A stretch of 64,000 nt of DNA from an uncultured Acidobacteriota bacterium (GCA_902825945.1 CADECY010000019.1:1-64000); one strand, 5' to 3'. Positions 27,730 to 37,681 are shown, numbered from the stretch's first letter. The notes: generated from the sequence alone by a model not told the origin. Numbers and translations: made by a program.

Positions 27730-30700
27730 CTACGGCGCAACGGTGAACGTGATCACACCCGTGACACTTTGCGACCACGGCCCCCATCCGGCATCGGATC
27801 CTGCCGAGCATGTGGCGCCCGCCGGGCAGGCGCGAACGATCATCTGATAGGGAGTCGGCTGATTATTTACGGCGGCGAGGGGAGCCTGCACCAGCAGTCC
27901 GGGAGTAACGCCTCGGGCGACTGGGTTCGCCGGGCCGGAAACGTAATACTCGTACAAGGTCGCCCCGGGAACCGGCGTCCAGCCGAGCTCCACGTTGCCT
28001 GCTTGAACGGTTCCCTGATGGCGCGGGGCCACGGCGGTCGGTGCGGCTGGGCTGTTGCCGCGAACCACGAATCCCAAGGGTGGTCCTTGGATCGACACCG
28101 GGCCATCGGGATTGGCGATTACCAGCGAGTCGTAGCGGGTTCCCTCCGCCTTGAAGTTGGCCGCGAAGAAGTTGTTTCGCGTCATGACGTCGAGCGCCGT
28201 CCCTTGGCGTGATTGATCCTGCACGAACAGGCGGTACCACGTGTTGGTTCCGTTGTCGCCCGGTATCCGGTTCCAGGTGAACAGAACCACCGGACCGGTT
28301 TGTGACGACCCAGGCTCCGGAGCCGCCAGGATCGGCACGGTTGGCTGCGCGGCCGAGGGCGAGATCGGATCGGAAGTCGCGAACGGACCGCAGCCATCGC
28401 CGTTGCAAGCCGCGACCAGCACTCGCGCGTTGCCCGCCGGAATCTGGAAATTCGCTGGTCCGCCCGAAACACGCCGCGAAGCGACCGTCAGTGCGCCGCC
28501 GCCCGGGCCGGCTCCCGGCTGCACCACCAGGATGCGGAACAGATCGGCACTCGGAATCGGAAGCCACGACACCGTGATCGAGTTGTCACCGAACGTGGCC
28601 AAGCTGATCTCCGGCTGAGCCGTTGGCACCGAGCCGAGCGCAATCGTGAACCGTCGCGCGGCCGACCACGGTCCGCAAAGCTGGGTGCACGCTCGCACCA
28701 CCATGTCGAACACTCCGGAACGGATCGAATAGATCGCGGACGTGCCAGGCGCGGAGACTCTCATCTGCAGCTCACTTTGTCCGCTCGCGGCTTCGGTGAT
28801 CCGGAGTTCGTACGCCACCGCCCCCGTTACTGGAGTCCAACTGAAGTTGACCGTGGAGCCGGTGATCGTCTGATTCGCCGTGGGAGTCGACGGTGTGGGC
28901 GACGTAGTGGGGCCCGTCGCCGCGACCGTGAAGTTCTGCGAGGCGAACGTTCCGCACGTGGCGTCGGAGAAGCCTCCCGAGCACGAGCGCACGCGGAAAG
29001 CGTAGACGCCGTTCGGCAGGCTCACCAGCGTTTGAACGGAACCGCTTCCGGAAAGAACTCCGCTGAATATCACGCTGCTCGACTGCGATTCCACGATTCG
29101 GATGTCGTACCCGGTCACTCCGCTCACTGGAGTCCACTGGAACGTCACACCGCTGGTCGTGACCACTTGGCCAGCAGTGGGAACGAGGATGTCGGGTGCC
29201 GCCGGGCCGCCTGAGCCGGAGGCGTTGATCGTGGTCGGATCGGCCGCACTGTTGTTCGTGGTGTTCGCATCGTTGCCGCCGAAAACGGTCGCCACGTTGG
29301 TCAGCAGTGCCGGCGCGTCACTGGCCACGTTGACCCGGATCCGGAGGATCGGGTAGCTCGTGTTCGGCGCCAGTGCGTCGGAACGGGAACAAGTGGACTG
29401 CGTGCAGCTCCAGCCCGCTCCGATCGCCGAGAACAGAGTCATTCCGGGGGGCAGCGTGTCGGTCACAGTCACGGTTCCCAAAGCCGGTGCGACCCCCCCG
29501 TTGGTGACCGTGATTTCGTAAGTCGCGCCCTGCTGGCCGCGGAAGAAATTGCCGGCGTGGGTCTTCGCCACTTGCAAGTCCGCTGCGCCCACGGCCACTA
29601 CGTCGATAGCGGTGTTGTTGGCTGCGTTGTTGTCACCGCCACCGGAGAGCACGGCTGTGTTGATCAGTTGGAGAGGAGAATCCGTCGCGACATCGACTGT
29701 CACCGTGATCGGCTGATAGCTCTGGTTGAAGTTGAGAAAATCGCTTCGCGTGCAAGCTGCTCCCGCGCAACTCCAGCCCGCTCCCTGCATGTTGACGAGT
29801 GTCAGGCCGGCCGGTAGGATCTCGTTCACTTGAACTATTCCGCTCCCGGCCGAGGAGCCGATGTTTGAAACGGTGATCGTGTAGGTGGCGCCCTGTTGAC
29901 CGCGGACGAAATCGCCTCCGTTGTGAACCTTGGTGATGCGGAGGTCGGTAGGATCGGTGACCGGCGTTGGGTCGCTGGCGGAGTTGTTGCCAGGAGTGTC
30001 GTCCGTACCCGTCACCGAAGCGGTATTCGTCACGTTATCCGGTGCGTTGGCCGCGACGTCGGTGATGATGGTGATCGGCGCCAAGCTGGAATTGGGCGCG
30101 ATCCGATCGGTGGACGTGCACACGTTAGCCACGCAGTTCCAGCCCGGCCCGCCAGCGGAGGAAAGCGTCAAGCCAGCGGGAAGCGTGTCGGTAACCACCG
30201 CCGGTTCGGTGGTCGCGGCGGTGCCGTTGTTCGAGACCACGATGGAGTACCGCCCCTTGAGGCCGCGAACGAATGCGCCGGCATGCGATTTGTTGATCGT
30301 CAGGTCCGAGTACGCGAGATTGGTTGTCACCGCCGCCACGTTGTTGGCGGACGAGATATCATTATCTGCGAACACCGCGGCGATATTGGTGACGCTCGGC
30401 GGCGCGGTGGCCGACGACAACGCGACCAATCGAATCGCGGGGTAGCTCGCACCCGGCGCCAGCGAATCGCTGCGTGAGCAGGATGTCGCGAGACAGGCCC
30501 ACCCATTTCCGGTAACGGAGTCCAGTGCGAGTGCGCTGGGTAGCGTGTCCGACATCGTGACGGTACCCGAGGACGGCATCGTTCCGATGTTGGTGACGAC
30601 GATGTCGTAGGTGATGAGGGCGTTTCGCCGCGTACCGGACACATGGGTCTTGGAAATTCGCAAGTCGATGCCCGGTTGGACGGACGTTGGGTCAGACACC

Positions 30701-33462
30701 GTGTTATTCGAGCCGTCGGTATCGCCACCGCCCGAGACGCTGGCCGTGTTGGTCACCAGAGTGGGCGCATCGGCCGCGACGTTCACCGAAACGTTGATCT
30801 GCGGATAGCTGCCGCCCGCGGCCAGTGCGTCCGCGCGGGTGCAGACGGTCTGGACGCAATTCCAGCCATTGCCACTCATCGCAACGAGGCTCAATCCGGC
30901 CGGAAGCGTGTCGGTCACCGTAACCGTGCCGCGCGACGGAGAAGAGCCTCCATTGGCCACCGCGATGACGTATTGGGCGCCTTGCTGGCCCGGAAGGAAA
31001 TTCTGGCTATGTGTCTTGGTGATGCGGAGATCAGGCCCGCGAATCACCGTGGCATCGATCGCCGTATTGTTGGTAGTGTCCGCGTCGCCGCCGCCGGAAA
31101 CCGTCGCGCTGTTGGCCACGCTCGCGGGCGCGTCAACGGCCACGTTCACCGTTACGGTGATCTGCGGAAAGGTTTGGTCGGGCGCAAGGGCGTCCTGCCG
31201 CGTACAGGTCGCGGTGCTGCACGTCCAGCCCGTGCCCGTCATGCTGACGAGCGTGATGCCTTGCGGAAGCGTGTCGGTCAGCGAAACAGTTCCCGAAGTT
31301 GGCTGCGTTCCCGTGTTCGTCACACGAATCAGGTAGGTCGCGCCGTTCTGGCCCTGCGAAAAGTCGCCGAAGTGGACTTTTTGCACAACGAGGTCCGGAC
31401 CGAACGCGATGTTGAACCGATCGGCCGACGCGCTGTTCTGCGCGATCCCGTCGTCCGCGACGGCGAGTTTGGCCGATAAGTGCTGGACCCCGGAGACGTT
31501 GGCCGCCACCTTGGCCATCACCACGACCACCGGGTCCTCATGGCCGGGAGCCAGTGGATCGGTCCGGCGGCAGATTCCCTCCGCGCAAGCCCATCCCGCG
31601 CCGAACATCTCGGCGACCTCGATTCCCGCGGGCGCCTCCGCGATCGTGACGGCCCGGTCACCCAGCGTCTCCGAACCCGTGTTCATCGAACGAACGGTGA
31701 AGCGCGCCCCGGATCGCCCCGCCTGGATCGCTCCGGAGTGTCGCAGCTCGATCGCGCCATCGGCGCCCGGCTCGAAGCGGGCAACCGACGCGCCTTTCGT
31801 ACCCCGTCCCGCGAGCCACACGGCTCCGGCATGATCGGAGCTGGCCGATAGGGCGACCTCGCCGGAAGGCAGATAGCTCTGCACCAGCACCACCCCTTCA
31901 CCGCTGACCCGCGCGATGAACCCGGCCGAACCGCTTTCAACGGGCGCCGTGCCATCGAGCGCGTTCACAGCTTCGAGATCCGTTGATTCCGTCACGCCCA
32001 CGATCGTCGCGATTCCGAAAGCGTCCACCGCGATGGCATGGGGATGATCGGCGCCGCTGGCGCCCAGTTTCGCCCGGTAGAGGACCTGGGAAAGGCGATT
32101 GTCGAAGCGCAGCGCGAACCCATCCACGCCGCCGGCGGCTCCGGCTTCGCCGGTGAGGAAGACCGAACCCGCCGCGTCCACCGCCATATCAGCGACCCGT
32201 TCAGAAAACGAACCCGAGGTGGCACGCGCCGCCGCCAGGACACGGCCGCCGGCCGAAAGCCGCAGGATCGCGATCGTGCCGGATTCATCGCTCAGCGCTC
32301 CGGGCGTCGCGGCGAAGTCCGAACCGGCCCGGCCCGCCAAAGTGATGTTGCCCTGAAGATCCATCGACATCACACCCGCCGTGACCGGACCCGTCCAGTC
32401 GTACTCGACGGCGCCACCGTCGGCGCGGAGCTTCATGATGCGTGCAAACGAACCCGAGTCGAAAAGTACCGCCGGAGACCCGGCGCCGTCGACGCCGACC
32501 GCCTTTGCCGTCAGTGCCTCCGAGCCACCCAGAAACGTGGAGTAGACCACATCTCCAGCCGGATCGAGCTTGAACAACACCCCGTTCGTTTCGCCCCTGG
32601 GCGTCGACTGGAGGGCTCGCATGACCGGGAAATCGGCCGAAGTGGAAACGCCCGAAACAAACGCGTTTCCCAGCGAATCGACGGCGATCGCGGCGCCGCT
32701 CTCGGCACTTGAACCGCCGATCCGCTTCGTGTAGACCATTTTTCGATCCCGCGACAGCTTGGTAACGAAGAAATCGCTCGAGCCGTTGGCGGAAGCCCGC
32801 GTCTGTCCGGCAATGTAGAGGTTACCCTGGGCATCGCTGGCGGAGGCGGTCGCGGCGTCGAGGGTCACGGCATCGCGCAGATCGACGAGCGAGAGCACCG
32901 GGTCGATCACGAGTGGCCGAGTGGGATCGTATGGACCCAACTGGAACTTCGTGGTGTCTCCGCTGGTCTGTTGCAAGGCCGCTACTGAATACTGGCCGGC
33001 TCCGGCCGCCGATTGATAGGCGACTGGCTGACTCTGCCGCACCGCCAAGCCGCCGTTGGAGGCGAGGATGGCGCCGAAGCGCTCCTCAGTGATCGCCGCA
33101 CCGCTCCACGAGAGACGGATTGACGAAGGATCGGCTCCAGCCGCGACTTCGAGGTCGTACTCGATGTCACGCCCCTTGCCGTAGACGACCACATCGATGC
33201 CAGGATAGACCTCTCGAATTCTGACCCTGCCGAATCCCTGTTCCGTGGCCGTTTCGCCCATGACTCCGGAACCGCGCGACCCGTCGAACCGCAGCGTCGC
33301 TACCGCACGCCCATTCGCTGAAACCGATATCGAATCGCGATCGATACGCCAGGCACCCGCGGCTCCGTTCGACACGAATGTCGCGCCACCGTGCTCACTT
33401 TGGAAATCGACCGCCGCGCTGAGAAAACCAGCCAGAAAAAAGAGGGAAAAAGGCTTGACCAC
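27730..33462 (-). CDS. Giant secreted protein: SBBP-type head, DUF11 repeats, FN3 tail
   Basis: 1910 residues. A GTG start is preceded by AGGAG at 7-nt spacing; residues 1-17 form a signal peptide. Residues about 20-190 resemble the N-terminal module of the propeller family (YPGIDVVVYGKGRDIEYDLE; PLVIDPVLS). About 200-570 carry propeller repeats. From about 575 come seven DUF11-type Ig repeats, the first degenerate, the other six about 120 residues long and each with GWxCxxxxCxRxDxL. The last about 500 residues are FN3-like modules nearly superimposable on those of copy C (ACNGDGCGP; GWGPWSQSVTG). DUF11 repeats are found in large surface proteins; role is probably adhesion or scaffold. No sortase or T9SS sorting signal is recognised. 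Confidence 0.9.
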   Translation of the reverse strand: MVKPFSLFFLAGFLSAAVDFQSEHGGATFVSNGAAGAWRIDRDSISVSANGRAVATLRFDGSRGSGVMGETATEQGFGRVRIREVYPGIDVVVYGKGRDIEYDLEVAAGADPSSIRLSWSGAAITEERFGAILASNGGLAVRQSQPVAYQSAAGAGQYSVAALQQTSGDTTKFQLGPYDPTRPLVIDPVLSLVDLRDAVTLDAATASASDAQGNLYIAGQTRASANGSSDFFVTKLSRDRKMVYTKRIGGSSAESGAAIAVDSLGNAFVSGVSTSADFPVMRALQSTPRGETNGVLFKLDPAGDVVYSTFLGGSEALTAKAVGVDGAGSPAVLFDSGSFARIMKLRADGGAVEYDWTGPVTAGVMSMDLQGNITLAGRAGSDFAATPGALSDESGTIAILRLSAGGRVLAAARATSGSFSERVADMAVDAAGSVFLTGEAGAAGGVDGFALRFDNRLSQVLYRAKLGASGADHPHAIAVDAFGIATIVGVTESTDLEAVNALDGTAPVESGSAGFIARVSGEGVVLVQSYLPSGEVALSASSDHAGAVWLAGRGTKGASVARFEPGADGAIELRHSGAIQAGRSGARFTVRSMNTGSETLGDRAVTIAEAPAGIEVAEMFGAGWACAEGICRRTDPLAPGHEDPVVVVMAKVAANVSGVQHLSAKLAVADDGIAQNSASADRFNIAFGPDLVVQKVHFGDFSQGQNGATYLIRVTNTGTQPTSGTVSLTDTLPQGITLVSMTGTGWTCSTATCTRQDALAPDQTFPQITVTVNVAVDAPASVANSATVSGGGDADTTNNTAIDATVIRGPDLRITKTHSQNFLPGQQGAQYVIAVANGGSSPSRGTVTVTDTLPAGLSLVAMSGNGWNCVQTVCTRADALAAGGSYPQINVSVNVAADAPTLVTNTASVSGGGDTDGSNNTVSDPTSVQPGIDLRISKTHVSGTRRNALITYDIVVTNIGTMPSSGTVTMSDTLPSALALDSVTGNGWACLATSCSRSDSLAPGASYPAIRLVALSSATAPPSVTNIAAVFADNDISSANNVAAVTTNLAYSDLTINKSHAGAFVRGLKGRYSIVVSNNGTAATTEPAVVTDTLPAGLTLSSAGGPGWNCVANVCTSTDRIAPNSSLAPITIITDVAANAPDNVTNTASVTGTDDTPGNNSASDPTPVTDPTDLRITKVHNGGDFVRGQQGATYTITVSNIGSSAGSGIVQVNEILPAGLTLVNMQGAGWSCAGAACTRSDFLNFNQSYQPITVTVDVATDSPLQLINTAVLSGGGDNNAANNTAIDVVAVGAADLQVAKTHAGNFFRGQQGATYEITVTNGGVAPALGTVTVTDTLPPGMTLFSAIGAGWSCTQSTCSRSDALAPNTSYPILRIRVNVASDAPALLTNVATVFGGNDANTTNNSAADPTTINASGSGGPAAPDILVPTAGQVVTTSGVTFQWTPVSGVTGYDIRIVESQSSSVIFSGVLSGSGSVQTLVSLPNGVYAFRVRSCSGGFSDATCGTFASQNFTVAATGPTTSPTPSTPTANQTITGSTVNFSWTPVTGAVAYELRITEAASGQSELQMRVSAPGTSAIYSIRSGVFDMVVRACTQLCGPWSAARRFTIALGSVPTAQPEISLATFGDNSITVSWLPIPSADLFRILVVQPGAGPGGGALTVASRRVSGGPANFQIPAGNARVLVAACNGDGCGPFATSDPISPSAAQPTVPILAAPEPGSSQTGPVVLFTWNRIPGDNGTNTWYRLFVQDQSRQGTALDVMTRNNFFAANFKAEGTRYDSLVIANPDGPVSIQGPPLGFVVRGNSPAAPTAVAPRHQGTVQAGNVELGWTPVPGATLYEYYVSGPANPVARGVTPGLLVQAPLAAVNNQPTPYQMIVRACPAGATCSAGSDAGWGPWSQSVTGVITFTVAP
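29215..31400 (-). repeat. Six tandem DUF11 repeats of about 365 bp
   Basis: Repeat starts (D-L-x-x-x-K-x-H) fall near 31399, 31037, 30668, 30313, 29948 and 29580, a period of about 365 bp. Each encodes an Ig-like sandwich with two Cys five residues apart. A seventh degenerate unit extends to about 31750. Confidence 0.85.
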
Positions 33463-33510
33463 GAACAGCTCCTAGCAGAGGTTCCAGGACTCGCGCCGAC
33501 TGCGGGCGCA

Positions 33511-33516
33511 AGTCTA
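33511..33516 (-). promoter_or_regulatory. -10-like TAGACT for the giant DUF11 gene
   Basis: The same hexamer as at the TonB receptor; the predicted start near 33504 leaves a leader of about 42 nt containing AGGAG. No matching -35 is clear. Confidence 0.35.
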
Positions 33517-33576
33517 GTACCTATCACTTGTACCATTCCCGGACCCTTTCTTGGGGGGCATCCGGTGCCCTGTCAG

Positions 33577-33585
33577 TGATACGAT
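33577..33585 (+). promoter_or_regulatory. Extended -10 (TGATACGAT) for the amidohydrolase gene
   Basis: TACGAT (33580-33585) preceded by TGA ends 11 nt before ATG 33597, implying a leader of only a few bases. Confidence 0.4.
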
Positions 33586-33596
33586 GCTGCAAGACC

Positions 33597-35303
33597 ATGT
33601 TTCGAATCGCGCCGCTCTTTCTACTCGCCAGCCTGTTGGTGGGGCAGGTTCCCGAACTCATCGTTCACAACGCCAAGATCGTCACCGTCGATTCCCGTTT
33701 CAACCTCGCGCGAGCGATGGCGATCCGGAACGGACGAATCACGGCCATCGGTACTGAATCGACGGTACTGGGACTGAAGGGCCCCGCGACCCGGCTCTTG
33801 GACGCCAAGGGCCGCTCCGTACTTCCCGGACTGATGGACAGCCACGTCCATGCGGCCGACGCCTCGATGTACGAATTCAGTCACGAAATTCCGGCAATGG
33901 AGACGATCGCCGACGTGCTCGCCTACTACAAACGCCGAGCGGCGGTTGTTCCGAAAGGCCAGTGGCTGCGCCTCACGCAGGTCTTCATCACCCGCCTTCG
34001 CGAACAGCGATATCCCACTCGCCAGGAACTCGACGAAGTGGCGCCCGATCATCCGGTGATTTTCGGCACCGGACCAGATGCGTCAGTAAACACGATGGCG
34101 TTGAAGCTGAGCGGCATCACGCGCGAGAAGCATCCGAAAGAGGGCCAGGTCGGCAAAGTCGAGCGCGACGCGTCCGGCGAGCCTACCGGAATTCTGCGCG
34201 GGGCCGCGCAATTCGTGAAGGCGGGCGCGTTCGGCAAGTCTCCTACCACCGAAGACCGGCTGGCGCGTTTGAAAATGCTGATCGCGGACTACAACTCCAC
34301 GGGCATCACCAGCATCGCCGACCGCGATACGAGCGTCACCGAACTCGAACTGTACCGCGCGCTCCACGAGCGCGGTGAGCTCAATGCCCGCGTATTCATC
34401 AACTACAGCATCAATCCGCACCAGCCCATCGAAGAAGTGGAAGCGCAGATCCGCAAGGCCGCTTCCGATCCGCTCCACAAGCAGAACGACATGCTTTGGG
34501 TTCGCGGACTGAAGGCCTATCTCGACGGCGGCATGCTCACCGGAAGCGCCTACATGCGCGAACCGTGGGGAGTGAGCAAGATCTATTCGATCACCGATCC
34601 GAACTATCGCGGAATGCGATATATCGAAGCCGAGCATCTCTACCGCATCACGCGATTCGCGTTGAAGAACGACATGCAGTTCACCGCGCATTCGGTGGGC
34701 GACGGCGCCGTTCACGCGCTGATCGAAGCCTACGAGCGCGTGAACCGCGAATTCCCCGTGCGCGATCAGCGGCCTTGTATCACGCACTGCAATTTCATGT
34801 CGCCCGAGGCGATCGAGCGCATGGCGAAGATCGGCGTGGTGGCGGACCTGCAGCCCGCCTGGCTCGAGCGTGACGGCGCGACGCTACGCAAACAGTTCGG
34901 CGATCCGCGCCTGCGGTTCTTTCAGCCCTACAAGTCGCTGTTCGAAGCGAAGGTGGTGGTGGGCGGCGGCTCCGATCACATGCAGAAGATCGGGAGCATG
35001 CGCGCCATCAATCCCTACAATCCCTGGTGGGGAATGTGGGTGACGCTCACCCGCCGACCGCGCTGGACCGATCAGCCGCTGCATCCGGAAGAGCGGATCA
35101 CGCGCGAACAGGCGATTCGCCTCTACACGATCAACAACGCTTTTCTCGTCTTCGAGGAGAAGAACAAGGGTTCGCTCGAAAAAGGCAAGCTCGCGGACTT
35201 CGTGATTCTCGATCGCGACATCCTGACCTGCCCGCTCGACGAGATCAAGAGCATCCAGCCGGTGGAGACCTATCTCGGCGGGCGCCGCGTGTTTCCGCGC
35301 TGA
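33597..35303 (+). CDS. YtcJ-like amidohydrolase (Amidohydro_3), exported
   Basis: 568 residues from ATG 33597, which begins a signal peptide (FRIAPLFLLASLLVGQ). Metal-dependent TIM-barrel hydrolase: HVHAAD near 82-87 gives the two N-terminal His ligands. LWVRGLKAYLDGGMLTGSAYM near 300-320 holds the position usually taken by the bridging Lys. QFTAHSVGDGAVHALIEAYE and RPCITHCNF supply the remaining His. GGGSDHMQ near 460 gives the catalytic Asp. YtcJ-type enzymes hydrolyse exocyclic amides or esters; the substrate is not predictable. Confidence 0.9.
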   Translation: MFRIAPLFLLASLLVGQVPELIVHNAKIVTVDSRFNLARAMAIRNGRITAIGTESTVLGLKGPATRLLDAKGRSVLPGLMDSHVHAADASMYEFSHEIPAMETIADVLAYYKRRAAVVPKGQWLRLTQVFITRLREQRYPTRQELDEVAPDHPVIFGTGPDASVNTMALKLSGITREKHPKEGQVGKVERDASGEPTGILRGAAQFVKAGAFGKSPTTEDRLARLKMLIADYNSTGITSIADRDTSVTELELYRALHERGELNARVFINYSINPHQPIEEVEAQIRKAASDPLHKQNDMLWVRGLKAYLDGGMLTGSAYMREPWGVSKIYSITDPNYRGMRYIEAEHLYRITRFALKNDMQFTAHSVGDGAVHALIEAYERVNREFPVRDQRPCITHCNFMSPEAIERMAKIGVVADLQPAWLERDGATLRKQFGDPRLRFFQPYKSLFEAKVVVGGGSDHMQKIGSMRAINPYNPWWGMWVTLTRRPRWTDQPLHPEERITREQAIRLYTINNAFLVFEEKNKGSLEKGKLADFVILDRDILTCPLDEIKSIQPVETYLGGRRVFPR

Positions 35304-35305
35304 TT

Positions 35306-35650
35306 TCAGCCGCGCTGGCGGTGGAAGTCCGCGTAGGGACAGCCTTCCCACCAGATGGGCGCGTTGTCCAGGTTCTCGCCGAGCACGCGTGCGTGGCAGA
35401 CGCGGCAGTAGTTGAGCTGACGGATTTCTTCACCCACCGGAGCCACCCGCATGATTTCCTCGAAAACGCAGAGATCACGTCCCTCGGCCTTCGATTCGGA
35501 AACGCTCGCAAGCGGGCCGTCTTTGGCCTGCTCGAGGTTCAGGCGCGAGAAGACGTTCGATCGCAGACGGGGCGGCGCCGGCTGCTCCTCCAAGGCGGCA
35601 TCCGCGGCTTCCGCGAACTCGAGCCACTGATCATCGAGTTCGTCAGGCAT
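35306..35650 (-). CDS. Small soluble cysteine-motif protein, possible partner of the ECF sigma factor
   Basis: 114 residues from ATG 35650, preceded by a strong purine-rich ribosome site. The N-terminus is acidic and helical (MPDELDDQWLEFAEAADAAL). The C-terminus has LNYCRVCHARVL followed by WWEGCPYADFH, that is CxxC plus a third Cys and two His, which could bind zinc or act as a redox switch. There is no membrane helix. The reading frame overlaps the end of the ECF sigma gene by 8 nt, the usual place for an anti-sigma factor, but the sequence is not a recognisable zf-HC2/ZAS domain. Function as anti-sigma is inference from position. Confidence 0.82.
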   Translation of the reverse strand: MPDELDDQWLEFAEAADAALEEQPAPPRLRSNVFSRLNLEQAKDGPLASVSESKAEGRDLCVFEEIMRVAPVGEEIRQLNYCRVCHARVLGENLDNAPIWWEGCPYADFHRQRG

Positions 35651-36233
35651 CTTGCCACCCCCTCTTGAAGTTTTCTCGCGCTCGCGCCAGCAGCCGTTCG
35701 ACGGCCTTCTCCGTGCGGCCGGTTGCCTCTGCGATCTCCCGCGAGCTCCGCCGTTCCCAGTATCGCCACAACAGGATCGCTGAGTAGTGCTCTGGCAGTC
35801 CCGCGAGCACGGAGCGCATTCGTTCGGACAGTCTTCGCGAGTCGAGCAATTCATCGAGCGGCGGCGAAGCAAGGTCCGGCGGTTCGGGCAGAGCGTCCTC
35901 CCACTGACTGAATTCCCGCAGTCTCCGCCGGTAGTGGTCTTCCACCTTGTGCCGCGCGATCCCCATGATCCAGGCGGCGAGGGGCGAGGTTCCGCGATAG
36001 CCCGGCAGGTACTGCCAGGCCGCGACGAAAACCTCTTGCACGGTATCCTCCACCGCGTCGGCGCGCGGAAACAGACGTCCCCTGACGTAGGAATAGACGG
36101 GACCCGATAGCTTTTCGACGAACTCGGCGGTTGCCTTCCGGTCCTTGCGAAGCACCGCCTGGGCCAGAGCAAGGTCGGGATGAGCGCCGGGCGGCATGAC
36201 TGCTTGCCCGGGCTCGATCCTGACCAGATTCAT
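35643..36233 (-). CDS. ECF-type RNA polymerase sigma factor
   Basis: 196 residues. Region 2 runs over about 25-100 (AVLRKDRKATAEFVEKL, VEDTVQEVFVAAWQYL, PLAAWIMGIARHKVEDHYRR) and region 4 over about 130-190 (LPEHYSAILLWRYWE, SSREIAEATGRTEKAVERLLARARENF). A 35-residue Pro-rich linker joins them. Expected to direct transcription of a stress regulon when its inhibitor releases it. The cysteine-motif gene overlaps its 3' end; the LssY-like and PAP2 genes lie just upstream on the same strand. Confidence 0.94.
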   Translation of the reverse strand: MNLVRIEPGQAVMPPGAHPDLALAQAVLRKDRKATAEFVEKLSGPVYSYVRGRLFPRADAVEDTVQEVFVAAWQYLPGYRGTSPLAAWIMGIARHKVEDHYRRRLREFSQWEDALPEPPDLASPPLDELLDSRRLSERMRSVLAGLPEHYSAILLWRYWERRSSREIAEATGRTEKAVERLLARARENFKRGWQDA

Positions 36234-36280
36234 TCGGCGGTCTCTGATTCCATTGTCGGCGAAAGCGGCGAGTCCCCCCT

Positions 36281-37681
36281 CTAGCGGCTGTCGCGAACTT
36301 CACCCAGGGTTCCCGTGAACTTTCTCGCCGCGAGGTAGGCGTAGTAGTAGACGCTGTCTCGCATCAAGTACTGGCGCGTTTCGAGCGACATGCGCCGCGC
36401 CATCCGGACCGGCCACTTGTCAGGCCGCTTGCTGGGCGGCGCATCGATCGCAAACGTTCTGGGGCTCGCGCAGGCGGTGAGTTCGACCACCGCCAGTGAG
36501 CCATCGGTGACAATCTCTCCGGACCGTACGAGATTGCCACGCTCCATGAACGCCGCGGAGCGAATACAACCAGCGAAATCGAGGTCAGCGATGACTTTGC
36601 GGCGCTCGGCGTCGATCCGGGGATCGATGCGATGGGTGAGTGTGAATCGGCGGCGCACGACCGTGATTCCGGTGTCGTGAGTGGCGGCTCCCACCCATAC
36701 GTTTCCGCCGTCCGGGTCCACCGTCTCCCAGATTCGGATGTGATGACGCTTGGCGATGGTGTTGAACGATTTTTGGAACACGAGGCCGGGCTTGCGTCCC
36801 TGATACAGCAGCGGCGAAACTGGGGCCGTCGGATAACCGCGCATGCTGACCCACGAGTGATAGGCTCGCCGGAACGAAGACCGGGTCGTCGGCTCGGCTG
36901 GAAACCAGCCAGCGGCGGTGAACGCGTCGATGATCTCCACGCGAGTTGCGCGGAACGCGAAGTTGATGATGTCGCCAGCGGGCCGTCCATTCGGCTTCTT
37001 AACCCCATGCGGAAGATCGGCCAATGCCCCGCGTGCAATTGATGGCGCGCTCGTCGCGCGATTCGTGGACGGTCCCTCGCCGTGCACCTCGAGACTCAAT
37101 TCCGCGCCAGGAGTCAGATGGATCTCCGGGTCCGGCAGACGGAACAGCAGTGTCTTGGCGGCGAACATGCCCGCGGCTCCGGCAGGCCCCAGAGCGGCCC
37201 GGCTGCAAATCGTACCCGAGGCTCCGGTGAGACCGATGGCAGCACGCCCGAAGATGTTCGGGCGAGGCCGGTGCCAAAGTCCGCGTACCCATGCTCCTGG
37301 CGGACTCGCGGCGAGCACTCCCCGGATCGTGCCGTCGCGTGAAACCTGTTCGCGCGCGTTCTCCACCGACAGAACCTTGGCGATGATCGCACGCCGCTGT
37401 CCGCCGGGTAATTCGAGATCATGGAAATCAACTCGAAGCAAGGCACGTTCGCGGAACACTCCGAGGCGGACGCGCGAAGCCCGGCTCACCTTGCCGTACA
37501 CGATCGAGCCAGCCGGAAAGGAGCCATCCGGCTGTACCACCACCGCCCGCACCGGAGTTCCAACGGGCGATGCATCACTGGTGACATGGCTGAGCAGGCG
37601 GACCTCAACCTGTTGGGGGCGCTCCAGGTTCGCGGCGCGAAGTCCGGCCGCGGCGATCAACGCCAGCAGCTTACCGTTCAT
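36281..37681 (-). CDS. Exported protein with C-terminal LssY-like domain
   Basis: 466 residues with an N-terminal signal (MNGKLLALIAAAGLRA). Residues about 25-125 look like a small beta domain (GTPVRAVVVQPDGSFPAGSIVYGKVS). The Gly/Ala-rich middle (about 150-190) could be membrane-associated. The C-terminal part (about 245-400) matches the LssY C-terminal family: AFTAAGWFPAEP, SFRRAYHSW, GYPTAPVSPLLYQGRKPGLVFQKS, HHIRIWE, VWVGAATHDTGI. LssY domains are often fused to PAP2 phosphatases; here a separate PAP2 gene overlaps the start by 11 nt, an equivalent split arrangement. Probably acts in envelope lipid metabolism. Confidence 0.85.
   Translation of the reverse strand: MNGKLLALIAAAGLRAANLERPQQVEVRLLSHVTSDASPVGTPVRAVVVQPDGSFPAGSIVYGKVSRASRVRLGVFRERALLRVDFHDLELPGGQRRAIIAKVLSVENAREQVSRDGTIRGVLAASPPGAWVRGLWHRPRPNIFGRAAIGLTGASGTICSRAALGPAGAAGMFAAKTLLFRLPDPEIHLTPGAELSLEVHGEGPSTNRATSAPSIARGALADLPHGVKKPNGRPAGDIINFAFRATRVEIIDAFTAAGWFPAEPTTRSSFRRAYHSWVSMRGYPTAPVSPLLYQGRKPGLVFQKSFNTIAKRHHIRIWETVDPDGGNVWVGAATHDTGITVVRRRFTLTHRIDPRIDAERRKVIADLDFAGCIRSAAFMERGNLVRSGEIVTDGSLAVVELTACASPRTFAIDAPPSKRPDKWPVRMARRMSLETRQYLMRDSVYYYAYLAARKFTGTLGEVRDSR

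Noticed and set aside
29215..31750. Regularly spaced DNA repeats as a possible CRISPR or satellite array
   Set aside because: The period is about 365 bp, in frame, with diverged DNA but conserved protein motifs: these are DUF11 domain repeats.
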